29,926 bases of DNA from an uncultured Faecalicoccus sp. (lineage in GTDB: Bacteria; Bacillota_I; Bacilli_A; Erysipelotrichales; Erysipelotrichaceae): contig CABVDD010000025.1 in NCBI GenBank assembly GCA_902497095.1, forward strand, positions 1 through 29,926, given 5' to 3'. The position numbers were made by a program, and so were the translations under genes. The notes under the pieces are model-generated. The model worked only from the letters and a program-made list of their open reading frames with translations. It did not search any database and was not told the DNA's origin. Positions 1-8,508 of the stretch are shown here, in pieces; position 1 is the stretch's first letter, and every line of letters begins with the position of its first letter.

Positions 1-596
1 ATATATTTACCCTCTGTTTTTAAGTCGCTCTTTTTTCATATTTTTATTCACACTTATACCCTTTCCAGGTTTAAGAAATCTATTTTGTCTGTTTAATTTT
101 ATCTTTGTAATTATAGTTTTTTATATGATTGGTAAATTTAAAAATAACTGCACTAGTAATAAAATTAATGATTATTTCCCACACCATTTGATATCGACAT
201 CTTCATATTTATAATAACTTTTATTGTTTCAAGGAACAACAAAGAAAGAAAATAGAAGATTAGCTTTATAATCCTTTCTTATTCTTCTACCATTTAATAC
301 ATAAGAAAAAACATATCGTTACTATCATTCAAATCTATTAATCGTATTTTTTCTTATTATAAGAATTCGATTATTACTTCCTGTCGAATTTTCATTTATC
401 ATAATGATATATTTTTCTCTATTGATGATATATCTGTTTTCTTAATTCTATTATATATTCTTTTTATAACTTTAACAATTATTTAGTCATTAAAAATGCA
501 ATCTTTATGATAAAAAATCAGAGCAGGCGCTCATAATTTCTTATCATTCCATTACTCAAACTTCACAAAAATGTATCGGAAAATAGAAAGCTGTAT
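1..596. other. AT-rich non-coding stretch, no gene seen
   Basis: No reading frame of useful length, no ribosome-binding site with a plausible start and no tRNA- or rRNA-like structure could be found. The DNA is very AT-rich with stops in every frame. A small dyad (AATTCGA at 364-370, TCGAATT at 384-390) is visible but has no promoter or gene next to it. It lies downstream of the sensor kinase terminator and may be the upstream or downstream region of a gene outside the window. Confidence 0.5.
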
Positions 597-630
597 AAAA
601 AATAGAGAGATTCAAATGAAAAATCTCTCT
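597..630 (-). terminator. Intrinsic terminator of the DedA/two-component operon
   Basis: A perfect 9-bp stem (AGAGAGATT at 604-612 with AATCTCTCT at 622-630) is followed on the minus strand by A and six U residues (602-597). It starts six bases after the sensor kinase stop codon. Confidence 0.85.
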
Positions 631-636
631 ACTTTT

Positions 637-2679
637 CTATACTGTTTTAAATCGTACAATAGCCTTAAACACATCGCCATCCAGCTGTACGGTAAAACTG
701 CCATTTTGAATCTCGCAGAAGCTTTTAACGATCGCAAGACCTAATCCACTACCCTCTTCATGACGAGATTGATCTGCACGAACAAAGCGTTCTGTAATAT
801 CTTGTGGATCAAAATCTAATGGTGTTTTTGAAATATTTTGGATCGTGATTTCTACTTCATTCTCATTTCTTTCTATAACTATAAAAATACGAGTATGTTC
901 CAATGCATATTTCGCAACATTTGAGAACAAATTTTCAAAGATTCGTACCGTTTTATCCCCGTCTAAAAGACAAATGATGGATTCATCTGGTTTTCGCAAT
1001 ACAGGTGTCAGATCTTTCTTCTCTAAAATCGTCTCATTTTCTACCAGCACTTGTTCAACTAACGAGATAATATCAATATTCTGTCTTTCCAGATTAATAT
1101 TTCCTGAATTCGCCTTAGAAACTTCAAAAAGATCTTCAATCAATTTACTTAATCGATCTGTATATTGGTTTAATCGTGTTAAATATTCTTCCTTATCTTC
1201 CTGATTTAAATTAGGATCATTTAATAGTTCCAAGTAATTTTTAATGCCGGTTAAAGGTGTTTTTAAATCATGAGATACATTGGTGATCAGTTCTGTTTTT
1301 AAGTTTTGTGATCGGATTCTTTCTTTGATGGCTTCTTCAAAATCATCCTGTACCGTATCTAGTTTCTCCTGTAACGAAGGTAAAATCGTAGTTTGATATT
1401 GTGGATCTACTTCAAAATTACCTTGCGCAATACGATCTAAACGAACCAACAACTTATCATATTCTTTTACGACACGTTGTGCTTGATGAATCAAAAAGAT
1501 ATAAGATATTACACCGTAGATCAAAACGAGTAACCATCCCCAGAACAAAGCACATAGAAACATCAAGGCTGTATTCAATAATACGCCTTTTAAAATCAAG
1601 TTTTTAATTCGCTGATTTAGATCATAGTTGGATAGATCTTTTATTCCTACATACAGTTCCATGATACGATTACCAGTCCATGTATCTTCTTTTAAAAATC
1701 GTATAAAACCTGAACATAAAGAATATTTCACATAATAAATATCTATTCCAAAAAAGAAAAAAGATAAAAACAACAAACAGAAATTTATCACATTGACCCA
1801 CACACCAGCTGCAGGAAGACCATATCGTACCATAGCCGGCAAGAGGATATCATTGATGGTCACACCCATGATGTATATACAAATAGATGTTACTAAAATG
1901 GTCATCAAGCCAAAAAAGAAAATATTAAATTCAGCTTTCCATGAAAGAATCGTTTTAAAAAGTTGTGTGTTGGCCAAAGCTTTCCATGAAACAAGGAAAA
2001 TATAAAGACCGATAATAATGGCTCCTATCAATAAAACCAACAGGACAAAAGGTACCCAAACCGAATCATTATAAACCGATGTATAAACGATTCCTCCACT
2101 TTTCATTTCTTTAGGGATAAATAATGTAACTTTTAGATTGGTTGGTGGATTCAGCTTTGCATCATCATATGAACTTTGCATCAAATCTGAAACAATAGAA
2201 TCTAACGTATAAAAATTATACAATGACAAAAAATTAAATTCTGTGGCATCCATGTTTCCTGATTGTTTTAAATTGCCATTTTCATCATAATACAGTTCTC
2301 CATAGAACAAAGCATTTTTTGAATTCGTATCTTCATTGAAATGATTACTTAAAACCTGATCATTCCATTCTATGCGATACGCAAAGTTTTCATCATTATC
2401 TAAGAGATAAATAGCTTCTCGAATTGAATTTTGAGATGCATCATCCACACTTTGTTCCAGTAAAGGATCTGAAGAACGAATAAACCGATATGAAGGATCC
2501 ATTTGTTGCATTTTGCCTAAAATCAACCATTCGATAGATTCTTTCAATTCGTAGTTGACTTCATCAAATTCTGTAACGGAGCTAAATTGAATTCTTGGAT
2601 ACAAAAAGATCACGATGACTGAACAAATCGCACAAAGCAATAAGAAACCGCTTAAGCACAAATTTTGTACTCGCTTCAT
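637..2679 (-). CDS. Sensor histidine kinase, five predicted TM segments
   Basis: This is a membrane sensor kinase that should phosphorylate the response regulator encoded just upstream. Its 680 residues show an N-terminal TM (about 9-28), an extracytoplasmic domain of about 180 residues, then four more hydrophobic segments (about 209-232, 252-273, 290-313 and 367-397) and a HAMP-like linker. The kinase core is complete: the H-box with NVSHDLKTPL places the phospho-accepting His at 470, the N-box has N583 and N587, and the G-box GSGLGLA spans 643-649. The start codon overlaps the regulator's stop codon (ATGA), so the pair is translationally coupled. The large sensor domain followed by four clustered TMs is more elaborate than the usual two-TM VanS/PhoR plan, so the stimulus cannot be read from family membership. 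Confidence 0.9.
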   Translation of the reverse strand: MKRVQNLCLSGFLLLCAICSVIVIFLYPRIQFSSVTEFDEVNYELKESIEWLILGKMQQMDPSYRFIRSSDPLLEQSVDDASQNSIREAIYLLDNDENFAYRIEWNDQVLSNHFNEDTNSKNALFYGELYYDENGNLKQSGNMDATEFNFLSLYNFYTLDSIVSDLMQSSYDDAKLNPPTNLKVTLFIPKEMKSGGIVYTSVYNDSVWVPFVLLVLLIGAIIIGLYIFLVSWKALANTQLFKTILSWKAEFNIFFFGLMTILVTSICIYIMGVTINDILLPAMVRYGLPAAGVWVNVINFCLLFLSFFFFGIDIYYVKYSLCSGFIRFLKEDTWTGNRIMELYVGIKDLSNYDLNQRIKNLILKGVLLNTALMFLCALFWGWLLVLIYGVISYIFLIHQAQRVVKEYDKLLVRLDRIAQGNFEVDPQYQTTILPSLQEKLDTVQDDFEEAIKERIRSQNLKTELITNVSHDLKTPLTGIKNYLELLNDPNLNQEDKEEYLTRLNQYTDRLSKLIEDLFEVSKANSGNINLERQNIDIISLVEQVLVENETILEKKDLTPVLRKPDESIICLLDGDKTVRIFENLFSNVAKYALEHTRIFIVIERNENEVEITIQNISKTPLDFDPQDITERFVRADQSRHEEGSGLGLAIVKSFCEIQNGSFTVQLDGDVFKAIVRFKTV

Positions 2680-3383
2680 GGTTTCATCCTTTCAATTTTA
2701 TAGCCAATTCCCCAAACTACTTTGATATATACTGGTTTTTTAGGATTGGCTTCAATTTTCTCACGCAGTTTTCGTATATGTACCATAATAGTTTCAGTAT
2801 TGATTGCTTCTTCCTGCCAAATAGTTTCATAAATTTGTTCTGCTGAATAAACGCGTCCTGGATTTTTCATCAAAAGTTCCAAAATCGCAAATTCTTTTGG
2901 TGTCAAATGAACTATGCGATTTTCTATCTTCACTTCTTTTGTTAAGGTGTTTAATTCTAAATCTCCAACGATATAACAATCTTTATTATCTTGTTGATTT
3001 TCTTTTAAGCTTAAAATCTGTTCATATCTTCTTAATTGTGCACGTACACGCGCAATCAATTCCAAAGAAGTAAATGGCTTTGTGATATAGTCATCCGCAC
3101 CAATATTCAATCCATTGATCTTATCGATATCTTCACTTTTGGCACTCAAAAACAAAATGGGAAAATCATACTTTTCACGAATTTTCATCACCATTGTGAT
3201 ACCATCCATCACCGGCATCATGATATCTACGATAGCCAAATGAACCGGCTCTTTTTCTACGATCTCCAATCCTTCTTTACCATTTGGCGCATCCAAAACA
3301 CGATATCCCTGATTTTTCATATAAATACAAATTGCTTTGCGAATACCAGTTTCATCCTCTACTACTAATACTGTATGTTCCAT
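2676..3383 (-). CDS. OmpR/VanR-family response regulator
   Basis: A 235-residue response regulator. The receiver domain (1-115) has the acidic pair E9/D10, the phosphoacceptor D53 in the VDIMMPVMDG motif and the conserved K102 in TKPF. The C-terminal winged helix (about 135-232) is of OmpR/PhoB type, with the typical LTPKEFAILELL and VHIRKLREKIE stretches, so it should bind DNA as a dimer on direct repeats. An AAGGGG site lies 6 bases before the ATG. It lies 12 nt after the DedA gene and overlaps the kinase gene by 4 nt, so all three probably share one mRNA. Target genes are not evident; autoregulation of this operon is the default guess. Confidence 0.93.
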   Translation of the reverse strand: MEHTVLVVEDETGIRKAICIYMKNQGYRVLDAPNGKEGLEIVEKEPVHLAIVDIMMPVMDGITMVMKIREKYDFPILFLSAKSEDIDKINGLNIGADDYITKPFTSLELIARVRAQLRRYEQILSLKENQQDNKDCYIVGDLELNTLTKEVKIENRIVHLTPKEFAILELLMKNPGRVYSAEQIYETIWQEEAINTETIMVHIRKLREKIEANPKKPVYIKVVWGIGYKIERMKP

Positions 3384-3395
3384 ATTTTTCCCCTT

Positions 3396-3983
3396 CTAAA
3401 ATAAACTTGCGACCCACTGCAACAAATACGTCAAACCTTGACTATATAATAATAACCCGAATGGCTTACACAACAAGATGATCATCATAAATTTTTTATA
3501 TGACATTTTGGTCAGGCCGGCAATCATACATAAGATATCATCTGGAAAGCCTGGTACAAAAATCGCAAAGGCAAAGAAAATCTCAAATTTCTTTCCTTTA
3601 TCTAACCATCCGATATATTTTTCAACCGTTTTTTGGTCGCATACCTTTTCCATAAAAGGTCTTCCATATTGTTTGATCAGCCAAAACGCAATGACAGAGC
3701 CCAAACATAGACCTATATAATTATAAACAAATCCCCACAGACTTCCAAAACTAACAACACCAATGGCACTGGTGATGCCTCCAGGAATAATTGGAATCAC
3801 AGTTTGAAAAATCTGCAGAGCTATAAATAAAAAGGGAGCACTCCAACCAGATTTTGATAATAGAAACTGCAGTTTTTGTGGATCCAATAAATACCCCTGT
3901 GTTCCTAAAAAGACAAGAAATAACACACAGGCAATAGTTCCGGCTACCGTTAAACTGGATATCCATTTCTGACTTGCGTTCAT
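3396..3983 (-). CDS. DedA/TVP38-type (VTT domain) membrane protein
   Basis: A 195-residue integral membrane protein of the SNARE-associated/VTT (DedA, TVP38, TMEM64) group. One N-terminal TM (about 10-30) precedes the VTT core with the re-entrant-like PGGITSAIGVVSFGSLWG stretch (about 67-84) and the FVPGFPDD motif (about 143-150) that typifies the group. Some DedA relatives recycle undecaprenyl phosphate or other lipids across the membrane; the substrate here is unknown. The start at 3983 is fixed by a GGAGGG site seven bases upstream. It is the first gene of an operon with a two-component system, which may mean that the system senses or adjusts envelope lipid state (inference). An overlapping frame at 3751-4038 is a shadow. 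Confidence 0.8.
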   Translation of the reverse strand: MNASQKWISSLTVAGTIACVLFLVFLGTQGYLLDPQKLQFLLSKSGWSAPFLFIALQIFQTVIPIIPGGITSAIGVVSFGSLWGFVYNYIGLCLGSVIAFWLIKQYGRPFMEKVCDQKTVEKYIGWLDKGKKFEIFFAFAIFVPGFPDDILCMIAGLTKMSYKKFMMIILLCKPFGLLLYSQGLTYLLQWVASLF

Positions 3984-3996
3984 ACAGATCCCTCCA

Positions 3997-4026
3997 TCTA
4001 TAAATAGAATAAAAGAGAAATGTAAA
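3997..4026 (-). promoter_or_regulatory. Candidate promoter of the DedA/two-component operon
   Basis: On the minus strand TTTACA (4026-4021) and TATAGA (4002-3997) are separated by 18 bp, ending 13 bases before the DedA start codon. The match to the housekeeping sigma consensus is partial. Confidence 0.4.
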
Positions 4027-4057
4027 CATCCAGGGCATAAAATCCTTAAGTTTTTCT

Positions 4058-4083
4058 AAAGAAAAAGGAATCTTTCGATTCCT
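4058..4083 (-). terminator. Intrinsic terminator of the large HTH regulator gene
   Basis: A 7-bp stem AGGAATC/GATTCCT (4066-4072 with 4077-4083) closes a four-base loop and is followed on the minus strand by a U-rich run (4065-4058). The stem includes the stop codon of the upstream gene, so the regulator is probably monocistronic. Confidence 0.8.
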
Positions 4084-5521
4084 AATACTGATTTAATACT
4101 TTTTGAATTTGAATCAGCGCTTCTTCTTTTGGATAATATAAGTCAGCATCCATAGATTCAAAATAATCTTTAAAAGAGGAAAGAAAATTAGGATTCTCTA
4201 ATCTAAGCACGATCACATTTCCATCACTGCTCATAAATTGGATATACCCTAAACTATCCGATAAATAGACTTTCAATCCATTGGATACTTGTCCAATATC
4301 TTCTTTTAATAGTCTTAAATCATAAATATATGCATATTTTAAAAACTGCTGCATAACTTTTTTACGATCTTCTTTATCTAATGGCCGATAAAAATCCGTT
4401 GAAAATTCATCAAATACACCTTCTTCTAAAAATCGCTTGATTCCGTTCAAACTACAAAAATGAAGTGGATGAATTTTCTCATGTCTATGAATCAGATTTT
4501 GAACATATGTGCTTAAAGCACTGATAAAGTATTCTCTTTGTGGAATATCGTCCAATAAATATTTACGAATGTCAATTTTTTGAATGAATGGCACCAAACA
4601 AGGAACCAGCTGAAATAAAATCTCGGTATCACTTTTAGTCGCCATGATTTTTTGATTTAAAGCTAATTGACTTGTTAAGTCTTGAATCGGTATAAGAAGT
4701 GGTGTCGTTTGTTCATACAATGAATCAAAAATCTGATTTAAGTATGTTACTGTATTTAAATCTGTATACAACAATCCCTTTTGATAGTCACTGGATAAAG
4801 ACAATGCATATCTGGAAGTTACCAGTAAATATGGAAAGGGCGGAAATATAGAATGTGAAAAATCCGGTCCATAATAATATGCCGTTTCATAATGAACATT
4901 ACAATTCGCAAACTGTGCATACAAAGAAATGATTTGACTTAAAGATTGAAAATTATGATCATCTCGAATCTCTAAGATATTGTCATATTTTGAAAATGAA
5001 ACAATATGACGCAAAACCGTTTTACCTTGTATCAAAGGAAAAATATTAGAAAAACCTGGCAATTGTGGTGAGCCTAAAAACTTAATGATCCCTTTTGTAT
5101 TTTCATTTTCCTCTGTCACAAGATGATAGATCAAATATTCTAAAGATTCTCGAGTTTCACTAAAAGGAATCACGGCTTTATCCGGTATCGCAAAGTCACT
5201 TTTTTGAAACCTTGGCATTTCAAATTCTGAAGGTTGTGCATGAAAGGATCGTAAAAACGATTGCACATTTTTTCTGCGGTAATATCGTTCCGGACTTACG
5301 ATTGAAATAAAATAAAGCTCTAATAATTCATTTATCTCATAAGGAGACAATTCTAAGTATTTGCCCATACGTTTAACTAAATCTTTTGAAGGTGCATTGC
5401 GCTGACCTTGTATGATCTTATGTAAGGAAGAGCGATCGATTGCTAAATATTTAGCCATTTGATATTTATTCACTTTCTTTTTTGTGACATAACTCTCTAA
5501 CATTTCTGAAAACTCTGACAT
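4082..5521 (-). CDS. Large XRE-type HTH protein of unknown function
   Basis: Residues 1-70 form a Cro/cI-type helix-turn-helix, with the YQMAKYLAIDRSSLHKIIQG stretch as the likely HTH. The remaining 400 or so residues match no domain I recognise; they are hydrophilic with no TM or obvious nucleotide-binding motif, and may be a ligand or protein sensor. The frame opens eight codons further upstream, but a GGAGGG site ends seven bases before the ATG at 5521, so I use that start (479 aa). The gene stands alone with its own terminator. A small dyad overlaps the candidate promoter and could be an autoregulatory site. I cannot assign targets or a function. Confidence 0.75.
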   Translation of the reverse strand: MSEFSEMLESYVTKKKVNKYQMAKYLAIDRSSLHKIIQGQRNAPSKDLVKRMGKYLELSPYEINELLELYFISIVSPERYYRRKNVQSFLRSFHAQPSEFEMPRFQKSDFAIPDKAVIPFSETRESLEYLIYHLVTEENENTKGIIKFLGSPQLPGFSNIFPLIQGKTVLRHIVSFSKYDNILEIRDDHNFQSLSQIISLYAQFANCNVHYETAYYYGPDFSHSIFPPFPYLLVTSRYALSLSSDYQKGLLYTDLNTVTYLNQIFDSLYEQTTPLLIPIQDLTSQLALNQKIMATKSDTEILFQLVPCLVPFIQKIDIRKYLLDDIPQREYFISALSTYVQNLIHRHEKIHPLHFCSLNGIKRFLEEGVFDEFSTDFYRPLDKEDRKKVMQQFLKYAYIYDLRLLKEDIGQVSNGLKVYLSDSLGYIQFMSSDGNVIVLRLENPNFLSSFKDYFESMDADLYYPKEEALIQIQKVLNQY

Positions 5522-5546
5522 AGTGATTCCCTCCGCATGTGACAAG

Positions 5547-5568
5547 TTTATAGTTGTTTTAACACAAC
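5547..5568 (-). promoter_or_regulatory. Candidate -10 box and dyad upstream of the HTH regulator
   Basis: TATAAA (5552-5547, minus) lies next to an inverted repeat GTTGT-N6-ACAAC (5553-5568). No good -35 is visible 17 bp upstream. The dyad covering the spacer would suit autorepression by an HTH dimer, but the arms are only 5 bp. Confidence 0.3.
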
Positions 5569-5590
5569 ATTTCCTGCCACACTTTACAAT

Positions 5591-5618
5591 AAATGAAAGA
5601 GCAAAACGTGTTTGCTCT
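5591..5618 (-). terminator. Probable uvrB terminator
   Basis: An 8-bp stem AGAGCAAA/TTTGCTCT (5598-5605 with 5611-5618) with a five-base loop overlaps the uvrB stop codon. The following minus-strand sequence is T-rich but interrupted, so termination may be partial. Confidence 0.6.
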
Positions 5619-7584
5619 ATTGTCCTTTTAATTCAAATAAAATATCGCGTAGCTGTGCGGCTCTTTCAAAATCCAAAGTACGTGCTGCTTCTCGCATCTC
5701 TTTTTCGATATTTTCCAACATGACTTCTTTTTGTTTGACAGGCATTTTCTTTTTCTTTAAATACCTTGCAGCCATCTCTTTGGTCTCTTTGCTTCGAACC
5801 ACATCGTGAATTGGCTTGATAATCGTTTTAGGAACGATACCATGTTCTTTATTGTATGCCATTTGAATCGTTCTTCGACGCTTTGTTTCTTCGATCGCAT
5901 ACTCCATACTTTCTGTAATATGGTCTGCATACATGATAACTTTACCTTGTGCATTACGAGCTGCACGTCCAATGATCTGAATAAGAGATCTCTTACTTCG
6001 CAAAAAGCCTTCTTTATCGGCATCCAAGATCGCAATCAAAGAAACTTCAGGAATATCCAATCCTTCTCTTAACAAGTTGATACCCACTAAAACATCATAT
6101 TTTCCCTGACGCAAGTCATGAATGATTTCCGTACGTTCAATGGTTTTGACTTCATGATGAAGCCATGCCACTTTTAGATCCATTTCTTTTAAATACGATG
6201 TCAGATCTTCTGCCATACGTACTGTTAAGGTTGTAACTAACGTTCTTTCATTTCTGGCAACGCGTTCTTTGATTTCATCGACTAGATCATCGATCTGTCC
6301 TTCGATTGGGCGAACTTCGATTTCCGGATCCAAAAGTCCGGTGGGACGAATGATTTGCTCAACCACTTCATTGCCCGTTTGTTCTAACTCCCAATCTCCT
6401 GGTGTTGCCGAGACAAAAATAGCCTGATCGATGAGTTGTTCAAATTCAGGAAAGCGTAAAGGTCGGTTGTCTAAGGCACTCGGTAAACGAAATCCATATT
6501 CAACTAAAACTTCTTTTCGCGCTCTGTCTCCATTGTACATACCACGAATTTGCGGTAAAGAAACATGGCTTTCATCAACAACCAATAAGAAATCCTTAGG
6601 AAAATAATCAAACAATGTATATGGTCTTTCTCCTGGTTTTCGACCATCGATATGACGCGAATAGTTTTCAATTCCAGGACATACTCCAAACTCTCGTAAT
6701 GCTTCTATATCGTAACGACATCTTTGTTCCAAACGTTCTTTTTCTAAAGGTTTGCCCGCTTTTTCAAAATAATCCAAGCGCTCTTTTAATTCTTCTTCAA
6801 TGGTATTGGCAGCACGTTCCATGATATCCATGCTTGTGGCATATCCATTGGCCGGATAAATGTTATAGATCGAATACGCCTGACGAACTTTTCCTGTTAC
6901 AGGATCTACTTCACAAATTCTTTCTATTTCATCATCAAACATTTCGATACGTATCAAATAGGAATCTGTATGACCCGGTGTGATTTCTATAACATCTCCC
7001 CGTACCCGAAATGTGCCACGAAGCGGATCACTGTCATTTCGCTTATATTGTTGGCTGACCAAATTGCTCATTAACTCTTTACGTGTGATTTCCTGTCCGA
7101 GACGCAAAGTAAAAATCATATCTCGATATTGTTCTGGATTGCTGGCGCCATAGATAGATGCAACACTGGCCACGATAATCGTATCTCTTCTGGATAAAAC
7201 AGAATTGACAGCAGCCATACGAAGCATGTCTAACTCTTCATTGGTCTTGGTGTTTTTATCAATATATGTATCTGTCTTAGGTAAATAAGCTTCCGGCTGG
7301 TAATAATCAAAATAGGAGACAAAATATTCCACGCGATTATGTGGAAAGAACTCCTTAAATTCTGAATATAGCTGACCTGCTAATGTTTTATTGTGCGCAA
7401 AAACCAAAGTGGGACGATTGACTGCCGCAATCACATTCGATATCGTAAATGTTTTTCCAGTACCTGTAGCTCCCAAAAGAACTTGGTATTTTTTATGCGA
7501 TTGCAGACCTTTCACCAAAGCATCAATAGCTTTTGGCTGATCACCACTAGGTTTATAGTCTGATACTAACTCAAATTTTTCCAT
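5617..7584 (-). CDS. uvrB: Excinuclease ABC subunit B
   Basis: UvrB is the damage-verifying helicase-like subunit of nucleotide excision repair; it is loaded by UvrA and then recruits UvrC. The 655-residue protein is full length. It shows the Walker A GATGTGKT (38-45), the beta-hairpin region rich in tyrosines (YFDYYQPEAYLP, about 91-102), the Walker B DESH motif, helicase motif VI QIIGRAARN, and the C-terminal UVR helical hairpin that contacts UvrC. The N-terminus aligns with canonical UvrB. No uvrA follows, so the gene is a single unit here. There is no Shine-Dalgarno before the ATG; instead a consensus promoter ends six bases before it, which predicts a leaderless mRNA. No clear LexA box was seen. 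Confidence 0.97.
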   Translation of the reverse strand: MEKFELVSDYKPSGDQPKAIDALVKGLQSHKKYQVLLGATGTGKTFTISNVIAAVNRPTLVFAHNKTLAGQLYSEFKEFFPHNRVEYFVSYFDYYQPEAYLPKTDTYIDKNTKTNEELDMLRMAAVNSVLSRRDTIIVASVASIYGASNPEQYRDMIFTLRLGQEITRKELMSNLVSQQYKRNDSDPLRGTFRVRGDVIEITPGHTDSYLIRIEMFDDEIERICEVDPVTGKVRQAYSIYNIYPANGYATSMDIMERAANTIEEELKERLDYFEKAGKPLEKERLEQRCRYDIEALREFGVCPGIENYSRHIDGRKPGERPYTLFDYFPKDFLLVVDESHVSLPQIRGMYNGDRARKEVLVEYGFRLPSALDNRPLRFPEFEQLIDQAIFVSATPGDWELEQTGNEVVEQIIRPTGLLDPEIEVRPIEGQIDDLVDEIKERVARNERTLVTTLTVRMAEDLTSYLKEMDLKVAWLHHEVKTIERTEIIHDLRQGKYDVLVGINLLREGLDIPEVSLIAILDADKEGFLRSKRSLIQIIGRAARNAQGKVIMYADHITESMEYAIEETKRRRTIQMAYNKEHGIVPKTIIKPIHDVVRSKETKEMAARYLKKKKMPVKQKEVMLENIEKEMREAARTLDFERAAQLRDILFELKGQ

Positions 7585-7590
7585 AAAGAT

Positions 7591-7619
7591 ATTATAGGAG
7601 ATAAATTATAGCCATTCAA
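7591..7619 (-). promoter_or_regulatory. uvrB promoter abutting the start codon
   Basis: On the minus strand TTGAAT (7619-7614), a 17-bp spacer and a perfect TATAAT (7596-7591) are followed by ATCTTT and then the ATG at 7584. Transcription initiating seven bases after the -10 would begin at the A of the start codon. Confidence 0.75.
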
Positions 7620-7690
7620 GAATTATGATGGAGCAATATCGCACAAAATAATAAAATAATTTTATTTTTATGCAATCTATAGATAAAGTA

Positions 7691-7699
7691 TGTTATAAT
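7691..7699 (+). promoter_or_regulatory. Extended -10 promoter of the DUF975 gene
   Basis: TGT-TATAAT (7691-7699) is an extended -10 with a perfect hexamer. The -35 region is poor. Initiation near 7706 leaves a short leader containing the AGAAGG ribosome site at 7711-7715. Confidence 0.65.
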
Positions 7700-7723
7700 A
7701 AAAAATAGAAAGAAGGTGAATTC

Positions 7724-8440
7724 ATGTGGACACGTGAAGAACTGAAACAAGAGGCAAAAAATACGTTGCGTGGTAAATACTGGACGATTTTAGGTGTGTC
7801 TATATTGGCCGGATTTCTTCAAGGAGGTTTTTTCACGATCATTACAGAATTGATCGATCCGACCCATACTTATCTGACAGTATTTGGCAATTATGCCGTT
7901 GATGTAAATGGTTTGATCCGACTTTGGATCCTGGTCACAATAATATCCTGGCTATATTCCATATTCTTAGGAAATACGATCCTTATTGGTTTTTATAAAT
8001 ACCTTATTCTTTCCATTAAGGAAAATCCTTCTGCTTCGACTTTATTTGATTTTTTTAAGATTTCTTATTGGAATATTGTCAAAGTCATGTTCTTCTATCA
8101 GATAAAGCTTATCTTATGGACTTTATGTTTTATCGTCCCGGGAATCATCAAAGCTTATGAATACAGTATGGTTCCATATATCCTTGCCCAACATCCGGAT
8201 ATGGAATCTGCCAAAGTTTTTGAACGTTCCAAAGAACTCACCCATGATAATAAATTTAACATCTTTATATTAGAACTATCTTTTATTGGATGGACCCTTC
8301 TTGGATTAATGTGCTGTGGAATCGGTGTATTATTTGTTGTTCCTTATGTTGATATCACAATGACACATTTATATCTGAAGCTCAAAGAAATCCATGGAAT
8401 CGATCAGATAGAACTGCCACCAATTCCTGAAACCGAATAA
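7724..8440 (+). CDS. DUF975 family integral membrane protein
   Basis: A 238-residue polytopic membrane protein of the DUF975 family, whose function is not established. The sequence has the family's N-terminal RGKYW stretch, about five hydrophobic segments (about 20-42, 66-95, 112-142, 180-212), and the conserved pattern of a YEYSMVPYILA segment followed by a Ser-Lys-Glu-Leu helix and an LSFIGW segment. The C-terminal tail is short and cytoplasmic by the look of its charges. An AGAAGGTG ribosome site precedes the ATG. The gene has its own extended -10 promoter and a strong terminator, so it is monocistronic. Confidence 0.8.
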   Translation: MWTREELKQEAKNTLRGKYWTILGVSILAGFLQGGFFTIITELIDPTHTYLTVFGNYAVDVNGLIRLWILVTIISWLYSIFLGNTILIGFYKYLILSIKENPSASTLFDFFKISYWNIVKVMFFYQIKLILWTLCFIVPGIIKAYEYSMVPYILAQHPDMESAKVFERSKELTHDNKFNIFILELSFIGWTLLGLMCCGIGVLFVVPYVDITMTHLYLKLKEIHGIDQIELPPIPETE

Positions 8441-8452
8441 AGCTTATATAAT

Positions 8453-8483
8453 ATTGGCTCTGAATTTCTCAGAGCCAATTTTT
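8453..8483 (+). terminator. Terminator after the DUF975 gene
   Basis: A perfect 11-bp stem (ATTGGCTCTGA, 8453-8463, with TCAGAGCCAAT, 8469-8479) and five-base loop lead into a T run on the plus strand. It lies between convergent genes; the minus strand has a weaker U tract, so it may also help to end the asparaginase mRNA. Confidence 0.9.
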
Positions 8484-8508
8484 ATATGCGTTATTTTCTG
8501 ACTTTTTA

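Noticed and set aside
364..390. AATTCGA-N13-TCGAATT dyad in the left non-coding region
   Set aside because: Arms of 7 bp are easily expected by chance in such AT-rich DNA, and no promoter or gene lies next to it.
845..1204. 119-residue plus-strand frame inside the sensor kinase gene
   Set aside because: It is antisense to the conserved kinase core, is Ser/Phe-rich and has no ribosome site; one of many antisense shadows.
3751..4038. 95-residue minus-strand frame upstream of and overlapping the DedA gene
   Set aside because: It lies in another frame over the DedA N-terminus, has low-complexity Cys/Ser/Trp-rich content and has no ribosome site; it is a shadow.
5522..5545. Upstream ATG for the large HTH regulator
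   Set aside because: The GGAGGG ribosome site lies inside this segment, so translation begins after it, at 5521.
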